Assembly (NCBI GenBank): GCA_031272945.1 | Contig: JAISST010000013.1 | Span: 1 to 43,552 of the forward strand | Length of the DNA: 43,552 nucleotides | Reading direction: 5' to 3' | Source: Fusobacteriaceae bacterium | GTDB taxonomy: Bacteria; Fusobacteriota; Fusobacteriia; Fusobacteriales; Fusobacteriaceae | In this document: piece after piece, positions 10,231 to 17,492 of the stretch | Layout of the letters: each line of letters opens with the position of its first letter | Position numbering within the stretch: the stretch's first letter is position 1 | Notes under the pieces: model-generated | Told to the model about the DNA's origin: nothing | What the model saw: the letters and a program-made list of their open reading frames with translations, nothing else | Database searches by the model: none | Position numbers and translations under genes: made by a program

Positions 10231-11685
10231 ATGGAAAAATATTTACAAGGATTACAGTACAAAATATTACAAAAAGGAAACGGCGCCCCGGTAACGGGCG
10301 ACCTCCAATATGATTCCCGGAAAATAAAAACCGGCGACGTCTTTGTCGCCTTTCAGGGGACTGTCAGCGACGGACACGACTATCTCGGCGACGCTTATAA
10401 AAAAGGCGCGGTCTGTGCCCTTGTGTCGCGGCCTGTGGCGCCGGAATTTCCCATGGAGTATATTCTTGTGGAAAACTTGCGGGAAAACCTCGGGTTGATT
10501 GCGTCCCGCTTTTACGGCTGGCCCCAGAAAGAATTGACGATTGTCGGATTTACCGGGACGAAAGGCAAGACCTCGTCCACGTATTTTCTTGAAAAAGTCC
10601 TCGGCGAAGAGCGCGTGGCACGGATCGGGACCATAGAGTACAAAGTCGGAAAAGAAGTGGAAGAGGCCAATAACACTACGCCCGAGTCGCTGGATGTCGT
10701 CCGGATCTGCCGGAAAGCCGTCGACGCCGGGATCCCGTATCTCGTGATGGAAGTGAGTTCCCACGCGCTGGAATTGGGGAGGGTAGCCACCCTCGATTTT
10801 GACGTCGCGGTTTTCACAAACCTCACCCAGGACCATATGGACTTTCACGGGGATATGGAACATTATTTCGCGGCGAAGAAAAAATTGTTCGCAAAACTCA
10901 AAAAGAAAGGCAATTGCGCCTTCAATACCGATGACCCTTACGGAAAGCGGCTCCATGAGGAATTTGGAGGACTCGCCTTCGGGCTTTCCGGCGGAGATAT
11001 CGGCGGGAGAATATTGGAAGTCAGAAATGACGGACAGGAAATGGAGATCACGATCTGCGGAAAGGCTTATCGCTTTCATTCGCGGCTTTTGGGCCGCTAC
11101 AACCTGTACAATCTGTTGGGAGTCGTGGCGGCGGCCAAACTGTTGGGAATTTCCGACGGACGGATCATAGAGATATTCAAGGAATTGCGGGGCGCCCCTG
11201 GCCGTTTTGAGCTGGTCCGTGCCAAGAGCGATTTTACCGTGATCGTGGATTATTCCCACACGGAGGACGCCCTGCTCAATATCCTGAAAAGTTTGCAGGA
11301 GATAAAAAAAGGCAGAATCATTACGGTCTTCGGCTGCGGCGGAGACAGGGACAGGACAAAACGCCCGAAAATGGGACGGGTTGCCGAGGAATACAGCGAC
11401 ATCGTCATTGCCACGTCGGACAACCCGCGGACGGAAGTTCCGGCCGACATTCTGGCGGAGATCGTTCCGGGCTTTCAGAAAGAAAACCATCTGGTCCTCG
11501 AAGACAGGGAGCAGGCCATCATAAAGGCAGTGGCCCTCGCGCAAAAAGACGACATTGTGCTGATAGCCGGAAAGGGCCATGAGACCTATCAAATCCTCGG
11601 GCACGAAAAATATCATTTTGACGATCGGGATATCGCCAACCGGGAAATCGTGCTCCGGGAAAAACGGAAGGAGAAAACATGCTGA
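10231..11685 (+). CDS. murE: UDP-N-acetylmuramyl-tripeptide synthetase (MurE)
   Basis: GFTGTKGKTSS, NNTTPESLD, SDNPRTE motif typical of DAP-type MurE; AGKGHETYQ. Confidence 0.92.
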   Translation: MEKYLQGLQYKILQKGNGAPVTGDLQYDSRKIKTGDVFVAFQGTVSDGHDYLGDAYKKGAVCALVSRPVAPEFPMEYILVENLRENLGLIASRFYGWPQKELTIVGFTGTKGKTSSTYFLEKVLGEERVARIGTIEYKVGKEVEEANNTTPESLDVVRICRKAVDAGIPYLVMEVSSHALELGRVATLDFDVAVFTNLTQDHMDFHGDMEHYFAAKKKLFAKLKKKGNCAFNTDDPYGKRLHEEFGGLAFGLSGGDIGGRILEVRNDGQEMEITICGKAYRFHSRLLGRYNLYNLLGVVAAAKLLGISDGRIIEIFKELRGAPGRFELVRAKSDFTVIVDYSHTEDALLNILKSLQEIKKGRIITVFGCGGDRDRTKRPKMGRVAEEYSDIVIATSDNPRTEVPADILAEIVPGFQKENHLVLEDREQAIIKAVALAQKDDIVLIAGKGHETYQILGHEKYHFDDRDIANREIVLREKRKEKTC

Positions 11686-12518
11686 CCACAGTAAAAGAAA
11701 TCCCTGTCGCCCAAGGCGTGATAATCGGGGGCGCCCGCCCTTTTACGCTGATCGCGGGTCCCTGCGTCATCGAATCGGCCGAAATGGCCCTGACCATAGC
11801 CCGGGAGGCGGGGGAAATCTGTCGAAGATTGGAGATTCCCTATATTTTCAAGGCCTCCTTTGACAAGGCGAACCGTTCGTCCATCCATTCGTTCCGGGGA
11901 CCGGGACTCCAAAAAGGCCTGGAGATTTTGCGGGACATCAGAAAAATCACGGGGATTCCAGTGACGACCGATGTCCACGAGCCCTGGCAGTGCGCGCCTG
12001 CGGCGGAGGTCGCGGACCTGCTTCAGATCCCGGCCTTTTTGTGTCGGCAGACGGATTTGCTCACGGCCGCGGCCCGGACGGGAAAGCCCGTCAATGTGAA
12101 AAAAGGACAGTTTCTCGCTCCATGGGACATGAAGAACGTCATCGGGAAATTGAAAGAGGCGGGCTGCGAGAATATCCTTCTCTGTGAACGGGGAGAAATG
12201 TTCGGCTATAACAACATGGTCGTCGATATGCGGAGCCTTCTGGAAATGAGAAAATTCGGCTATCCTGTGGTATTTGACGCCACCCACGCCGTGCAGCGGC
12301 CCGGCGGTCTCGGAGACGCCACCGGAGGCGACAGAGAATATGTGGAGCCGCTGTTGCGGGCAGCCCTCGCCACAGGCGTTGACGCGCTGTTTGCCGAAGT
12401 GCACCCCGATCCGGAAAAAGCCCTTTCCGACGGCCCAAACATGCTCTATTTGCGGGATCTGGAAAAGATTTTGCGCAGGTCGAAAAAAATTGACGCCGTC
12501 ATCAAAAATACAGACTGA
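11679..12518 (+). CDS. kdsA: 3-deoxy-8-phosphooctulonate (KDO-8-P) synthase
   Basis: FTLIAGPCVIESAEMAL, FKASFDKANRSS, TDVHEPWQ, FDATHAVQRPGG; overlaps the murE 3' end by 7 nt. Confidence 0.94.
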   Translation: MLTTVKEIPVAQGVIIGGARPFTLIAGPCVIESAEMALTIAREAGEICRRLEIPYIFKASFDKANRSSIHSFRGPGLQKGLEILRDIRKITGIPVTTDVHEPWQCAPAAEVADLLQIPAFLCRQTDLLTAAARTGKPVNVKKGQFLAPWDMKNVIGKLKEAGCENILLCERGEMFGYNNMVVDMRSLLEMRKFGYPVVFDATHAVQRPGGLGDATGGDREYVEPLLRAALATGVDALFAEVHPDPEKALSDGPNMLYLRDLEKILRRSKKIDAVIKNTD

Positions 12519-12544
12519 GTTTACGAAAAGATCAGGAGGAAACA

Positions 12545-13522
12545 ATGGAATTGGATATTATAAAGTTTGCCCGGGACATTTTCAGTTCGGAAATCGCGGA
12601 ACTTCTCTCGGTCCGGGACAAGATCTCGGAGGAATTTGAACGGGCGATCCGGATGATTCTTGAGACGAAAGGGAAAGTTGTCGTCACGGGAATCGGAAAA
12701 TCCGGGCTCATCGGGAAAAAAATCGCCGCGACCCTGGTTTCCACGGGAACCCTGGCGGTCTTCATGAATTCGGCCGAAGGGGTTCACGGAGATCTCGGCA
12801 TGATCGCCGGGGAGGACGTGGTCCTGGCGGTCTCAAACAGTGGCAATACGGACGAAATCGTGTCGCTGCTGCCTTCCATCAAAAAAATCGGCGCGCGGAT
12901 CATTGCCATGACGGGAAACGCCAATTCGAGCCTGGGAAAAGGAGCGGACTGCGTGCTCAACACGGGCGTCCGGAAAGAGGGGGATCCCTTGAATCTCGCC
13001 CCCATGTCTTCCACGACGACGGCCCTTGTGATGGGAGACGCCATTGCCGCCATCCTCATGAAGCTCAAGGGCTTCCGACCCGACAATTTTGCCCTCTATC
13101 ATCCGGGCGGCAGTCTCGGCAAGCGTCTTTTGATGAAAGTCAAAGACGTGATGCACTCGGGTTCCGCGATTCCTTTCTGCGATGTGGGGAGCAACATGGA
13201 GCGCGTACTCCTTACGATGACTGAAAAGCGCCTCGGCGCCGTATGCGTCATGGACGGGGAGACCATGGCGGGGATTATCACCGAAGGAGATGTCCGGCGC
13301 GCCTTGAAGCAGAAAGAGAAATTTTTCAGCTTTGCGGCCGGGGATATCATGACCGCCGATTTTACAAGGACAGGAAGCGACAGTATGGCTATAGACGCCC
13401 TGGACCTCATGGAAAACCGTGAGAATCAGATTTCGGTGTTGCCCGTCATCGACGACGGAAAAGTCGTGGGCATGGTGCGGGTCCATGATCTCGTCCGGGT
13501 CGTGGGGGAGACGCGAAAATAA
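12545..13522 (+). CDS. kdsD: Arabinose-5-phosphate isomerase (KdsD/KpsF), SIS plus CBS domains
   Basis: VVVTGIGKSGLIGKKIAATLVSTGT, AVSNSGNTDEIVSLLP, LYHPGGSLGKRLL, C-terminal CBS pair. Confidence 0.93.
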   Translation: MELDIIKFARDIFSSEIAELLSVRDKISEEFERAIRMILETKGKVVVTGIGKSGLIGKKIAATLVSTGTLAVFMNSAEGVHGDLGMIAGEDVVLAVSNSGNTDEIVSLLPSIKKIGARIIAMTGNANSSLGKGADCVLNTGVRKEGDPLNLAPMSSTTTALVMGDAIAAILMKLKGFRPDNFALYHPGGSLGKRLLMKVKDVMHSGSAIPFCDVGSNMERVLLTMTEKRLGAVCVMDGETMAGIITEGDVRRALKQKEKFFSFAAGDIMTADFTRTGSDSMAIDALDLMENRENQISVLPVIDDGKVVGMVRVHDLVRVVGETRK

Positions 13523-13529
13523 GATTTTC

Positions 13530-13558
13530 TTGACTTTTTTAGTAAAATATTTTATAAT
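13530..13558 (+). promoter_or_regulatory. Sigma70-like promoter (TTGACT-17-TATAAT)
   Basis: Exact -35/-10 boxes with 17-nt spacer upstream of the 13687 gene. Confidence 0.7.
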
Positions 13559-13580
13559 AATGTCGTATAGAGAAAAAAAT

Positions 13581-13605
13581 GTAGGGGCGCGCATTGCGCG
13601 TCCTC
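13581..13605. repeat. Short palindromic repeat (GTAGGGGCGCGCATTGCGCGTCCTC)
   Basis: Imperfect inverted repeat starting with the GTAGGGGC-type edge; GCGTCCTCAA recurs directly 25 nt downstream. Confidence 0.55.
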
Positions 13606-13686
13606 AATAAGGACAATAGATGGCGTCCTCAAAAAAAGCACAAAATCGAATCAAATAGAAATATAAAAAAGGAGATGAGAGGAGTT

Positions 13687-13878
13687 ATGGTTACAAGGGA
13701 TTCGAATATTTTAAAGGCGGTGCAGGAATACCCCATTATCGCGCAAGTGTTCAGGAAATACGGCCTCGGTTGTATCGGCTGCATGATTTCTTCGGGAGAG
13801 ACGCTGGGGGAAGGTCTTCAGGCCCACGGCATGGATGTGGACAAGGTCATATCGGAAATCAATCAACTGATCGGATAA
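13687..13878 (+). CDS. DUF1858 / hybrid-cluster-protein-associated redox disulfide domain protein
   Basis: MVTRDSNILKAVQEYPIIAQVFRKYGLGCIGCMISSGETLGEGLQAHGMDVDKVISEINQLIG, single CxxC; RBS near AGGAGTT. Confidence 0.82.
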   Translation: MVTRDSNILKAVQEYPIIAQVFRKYGLGCIGCMISSGETLGEGLQAHGMDVDKVISEINQLIG

Positions 13879-13910
13879 GCGGATCCGTCCGTTTCCGGCA
13901 GCGGAAAAAC

Positions 13911-13940
13911 AAAAAAGCCCGCGTTACCGGCGGGTTTTTT
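13911..13940 (+). terminator. Rho-independent terminator
   Basis: GCCCGCGTTACCGGCGGG followed by TTTTTT. Confidence 0.8.
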
Positions 13941-13997
13941 AAACGGAACAAGATCGTGCAATGGAATCGACGGAGGCCGGGAATGTCCGGGCGGGTG

Positions 13998-14243
13998 CTA
14001 AAAACGCATGCGTTGCTGTTCCGCTTGCCTTTCTTTCCGCGTATTGACATCTTCGATGAGTTCTTTCAATTTTTCGTTGTTCTCTTCGAGGGTTCTGTTG
14101 ACCCGGTTGAGATTGTCTACGATCGCCCCGATTCCGAGCGTTTTTTTGAGGACGACGACAAATGCGATGAAAAGTACGACGACAACCCCCAACAGGAGGA
14201 GGATAGCCGTGGTATCCAAAGAAGCCTGCTGAATCTCTTCCAT
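13998..14243 (-). CDS. Small membrane-anchored coiled-coil protein
   Basis: 81 aa: one N-terminal TM (TAILLLLGVVVVLFIAFVVVL) then a charged coiled coil. Confidence 0.65.
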   Translation of the reverse strand: MEEIQQASLDTTAILLLLGVVVVLFIAFVVVLKKTLGIGAIVDNLNRVNRTLEENNEKLKELIEDVNTRKERQAEQQRMRF

Positions 14244-14361
14244 GTGATCACATCCTTCGAATGTTGCCTGAAATAATTGCTCTGTGATTTTATTATACCA
14301 TAAAATAATTTGAAAATATACACCTTTTCCAAAAATTATTTTCCGATTTTATTTTATATAA

Positions 14362-14390
14362 TTGACATATTCGAATAAAAATAGTAGAAT
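14362..14390 (+). promoter_or_regulatory. Sigma70-like promoter (TTGACA-17-TAGAAT)
   Basis: Perfect -35 and 17-nt spacer, upstream of the 14432 operon. Confidence 0.75.
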
Positions 14391-14431
14391 TAAAGTAGTA
14401 ATATTCCTGTAAATAATAAAAGAGGTGAATC

Positions 14432-14929
14432 ATGCAAAATAACAAGGTACTGAAAGATGTTCGGTATGCATTGAGATTGAGAAACAAAAAGCTGGAAAAG
14501 ATTTTTGAATTGGGCGATATCCGGATCTCGGAAGACGAAATCGAAAAACTGCTGAGCAAAGACAAGACCAGGGAATTCTTGAATTGCAACAATAAATACC
14601 TGCACGGCTTTCTAAACGGCCTGATCAAGTATTACCGGGGGGACGGCACCGAAGAAATGCGGCGCAAACGGACCCGCTTCGTCCGGATTACGAAGATCAA
14701 CGCCAACAATCTTGTCTTGAAGAAAATCAAAGTGGCATTGTCCTTACGGAATGAAGATGTGGCGGATATTTTTAAACTCGGTGAAATTGATATCACCAAT
14801 TCGGAATTGAACGGGATCTTCCGGAACGAACGCAGCAGAATTTACAGAAAATGCGGCGACAAATATCTGCGGAAATTCCTGAAGGGATTGATCGTCTACA
14901 AGAGGGGAAACCTGACGGAAGAAAAGTAA
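14432..14929 (+). CDS. YehS/DUF1456 family protein (internally duplicated)
   Basis: Two tandem copies of the pattern VLKxxRxALxLRNxxxxxIFxLGxIxI...FLxGLIxYxRG, as in E. coli YehS. Confidence 0.78.
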   Translation: MQNNKVLKDVRYALRLRNKKLEKIFELGDIRISEDEIEKLLSKDKTREFLNCNNKYLHGFLNGLIKYYRGDGTEEMRRKRTRFVRITKINANNLVLKKIKVALSLRNEDVADIFKLGEIDITNSELNGIFRNERSRIYRKCGDKYLRKFLKGLIVYKRGNLTEEK

Positions 14930-14941
14930 CGGAGCAAGCGG

Positions 14942-15187
14942 ATGCTGGTTTTATTGAAAGGCGTATTGGAAATTCTGGTAAATGCGGTGTTCATCATCAT
15001 TCTGGTCATGATGGCCGACGTGTTGATGTTTTTTACCTTGGGCAAGAGGGGGGGAGATTCTCTGAATTTCTCCCACTATAAGCAGGCCATGCGGATGCCC
15101 GTTTATCGGTTTTTTCTGGTTCAAAAAATTATGATCTGCCTTGTTTTGGTTACTTTTATTTCCGCAATTCGAAAAATGCTGCGGTAA
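14942..15187 (+). CDS. Small two-TM membrane protein between the DUF1456 gene and the hydrogenase
   Basis: 81 aa with two hydrophobic segments; 12-nt gap to the previous gene and 11-nt gap to the next. Confidence 0.65.
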   Translation: MLVLLKGVLEILVNAVFIIILVMMADVLMFFTLGKRGGDSLNFSHYKQAMRMPVYRFFLVQKIMICLVLVTFISAIRKMLR

Positions 15188-15198
15188 GGAGGAAAACC

Positions 15199-17145
15199 AT
15201 GATATGGGGCGGTGAACCGTCAAAAAAAGAAGTCCGCGTCATTCAGTCGCTGGATTCGGAGTTTCAGGAAATCCCGGAAGACCCCGCGGATCTTTCCGAC
15301 GAAAAGGGCCGGAAAGTGCGTCTTATGGGACGAGTGGCGAACCCCTGTGTCATCGAGATCCCGGAGCATGCGACGCTCCGGCAGGTCATCGACATGGCGG
15401 GCGGGATGAAGAATAAGCGCCCCTTTAAGGCGGCCCAGTTCGGCTTGCCCTTCGGGGGCTTTTTTACCGTAAAGGACCTCGACCGGGCCATTGACTTCGA
15501 CAGCTTTGAAAAAGGCGTGGAGAGGGCGATCATCGTCCTGTCCGACGAGAACTGCATCATCCAGTTTTCGAAATACTATGTGGAGTTTTTGTTGGGAAAG
15601 CTGCAAGGAGGCGCCTACGTCGAATACAAGGCCGTCAAACCGGAAATTGACAGGCTGTGGCGCAATCTGGACCGGATGTCCAAGGGAAAAGCCACCATGC
15701 GCGACATTTACCTGCTGCGCTATATTTCCGAGCACATTAAAAAAACGCTGAACCAGAAGCACAACCTGATTCTTGACGCCATCGAGCAGTTTTACGACGA
15801 ATTTGAGGAACACATCGAGGAGCACCGCTGCCGCGCGGGAAAATGCATTCATCTGCTCAAATTTACGATTACGGCCAAATGTGTCGGTTGCGGGGCCTGC
15901 GCCCGGGTATGTCCCGCCAAATGTATCAGCGGCAAACCCAGGGAACGTTTTACCTTGGACGGAAAGCTTTGCACCCACTGCGGACAGTGCGTGAGCACCT
16001 GTCCTGTGGGGGCCATATTTGAAGGAGATCACACGATCAGCCTGCTGAACGATCTCTCGACGCCCAACAAAATCGTCGTCGCCCAGATCGCGCCGGCGGT
16101 GCGGGTGGCCATCGGAGAATCCTTCGGATTTCCGGCGGGGGAAAACCTGGAGAAAAAGTTGGTGTCGGCCCTTCGAAAGATCGGTTTTGACTATGTTTTT
16201 GACACGGCCTGGGCCGCCGACGTCACAATTATGGAAGAAGCGACGGAATTGAAGGAACGTCTCGAGAAATTTTACCGGGAGGAGGAAGTCAGGCTTCCGA
16301 TTCTGACGTCCTGCTGCCCTGCCTGGGTCAAGTTTATCGAGCAATTTTATCCGGATATGGTGGACGTCCCCTCTACGGTCAAATCCCCGATGCAGATATT
16401 TTCCACGCTGATCAAAGACATCTGGGCCAAGGAGAACGGCTACAAGCGGGATTATATCGCCTCGGTGGCGATCATGCCCTGTCTGGCCAAAAAATATGAA
16501 GCCGCGCGGCCGGAATTTTCCCGCGGCGACAACTATGATACGGATTATGTGATCTCCACGCGGGAATTGATCCGTCTGCTCAAAGATTTCAAAATCGACC
16601 TGAAAACACTGCCCGACGGAGAATTTGACAATCCCTTCGGACAGTATTCCGGCGCGGGGATTATTTTCGGCAGAACGGGGGGCGTCATTGAGGCCGTGGC
16701 CCGTACGGCCCTGGAACTCATGACGGGGGAAAGACTGGAAAACATAGAATTTCAGCAACTGCGCGGATGGGAAGGATTCCGGATCGCCGAGATCAAAGCC
16801 GGGGACGTGGAGCTTCGGATCGGTATGTCTCACGGGTTGGAAGAGACCGCGAAAATGCTGGATAAAATCAGGGCCGGCGAAGAATTCTTTCACGCCATTG
16901 AAATCATGGCCTGCAAAGGGGGATGTATCGGCGGCGGCGGGCAGCCGCGGGCCGTGAAAAAACAGGAAATTCTGGAAAAGCGCGCCGAGGGCCTCAACGA
17001 CATCGACCGCTCCCTGACTTGCAGAAGGGCCCATGACAATCCCTTTGTACGGGCGGTTTACGACAAGTACCTGGAGTATCCGTGCAGTCACAAGGCCCAC
17101 GAATTGATCCATACGAGGTATTTTCCGAAGCCCCGGGGCGATTAG
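15199..17145 (+). CDS. hydA: [FeFe]-hydrogenase with N-terminal SLBB/NuoF-C-terminal-like extension
   Basis: H-cluster motifs TSCCPAW, MPCLAKKYE, EIMACKGGCIGGGGQP; two 4Fe-4S motifs (CVGCGACARVCP, CTHCGQCVSTCP); RBS AAGGAGG. Confidence 0.92.
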   Translation: MIWGGEPSKKEVRVIQSLDSEFQEIPEDPADLSDEKGRKVRLMGRVANPCVIEIPEHATLRQVIDMAGGMKNKRPFKAAQFGLPFGGFFTVKDLDRAIDFDSFEKGVERAIIVLSDENCIIQFSKYYVEFLLGKLQGGAYVEYKAVKPEIDRLWRNLDRMSKGKATMRDIYLLRYISEHIKKTLNQKHNLILDAIEQFYDEFEEHIEEHRCRAGKCIHLLKFTITAKCVGCGACARVCPAKCISGKPRERFTLDGKLCTHCGQCVSTCPVGAIFEGDHTISLLNDLSTPNKIVVAQIAPAVRVAIGESFGFPAGENLEKKLVSALRKIGFDYVFDTAWAADVTIMEEATELKERLEKFYREEEVRLPILTSCCPAWVKFIEQFYPDMVDVPSTVKSPMQIFSTLIKDIWAKENGYKRDYIASVAIMPCLAKKYEAARPEFSRGDNYDTDYVISTRELIRLLKDFKIDLKTLPDGEFDNPFGQYSGAGIIFGRTGGVIEAVARTALELMTGERLENIEFQQLRGWEGFRIAEIKAGDVELRIGMSHGLEETAKMLDKIRAGEEFFHAIEIMACKGGCIGGGGQPRAVKKQEILEKRAEGLNDIDRSLTCRRAHDNPFVRAVYDKYLEYPCSHKAHELIHTRYFPKPRGD

Positions 17146-17180
17146 GAAAATCCTGTTTATATTTGAAATAAGCATAAAAT

Positions 17181-17213
17181 GGCGGAAGTCAATCTGTGGC
17201 GACCGCCTTTTTT
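17181..17213 (+). terminator. Probable terminator downstream of hydA
   Basis: GGCGG...CCGCC followed by TTTTTT. Confidence 0.5.
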
Positions 17214-17306
17214 CATTTTCATTATTTGAATTCAATTCCGCCTTTTTGCGCCCACAAAATATAAAGACAAGGCCACATTAAAATATATTAAAATTATAAA
17301 TATTTC

Positions 17307-17335
17307 TTGCAATAAACACAGAAATAATGTATAAT
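17307..17335 (+). promoter_or_regulatory. Sigma70-like promoter of the giant autotransporter (TTGCAA-17-TATAAT)
   Basis: Canonical -10, 17-nt spacer, very AT-rich upstream region; implies a long 5' UTR of about 150 nt. Confidence 0.7.
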
Positions 17336-17492
17336 CAAAAAACAATTATATATAATTTAAAACTTATATAGTTTATTAAAAACAAGATTGTATCACTGTT
17401 GATTCAACTGCCGCTGTACGATTCTCCCGATTTTTCATTTGTTGACCGGTCCATGGAAAAGAGGGAAAAGCGCGGCAACGAAAGGAGGAAAT

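Noticed and set aside
13770-14276. 168-aa plus-strand ORF
   Set aside because: Overlaps the DUF1858 gene out of frame, crosses a terminator and is antisense to the small TM protein.
14432-14929. Toxin/antitoxin or phage origin for the small duplicated protein
   Set aside because: The sequence fits the YehS/DUF1456 duplicated pattern; no partner or mobile-element context.
15220-17235. 671-aa minus-strand ORF opposite hydA
   Set aside because: In codon register with hydA; explained by lack of TTA/CTA/TCA codons. Its translation shows no family motifs, whereas the plus strand encodes a clear hydrogenase.
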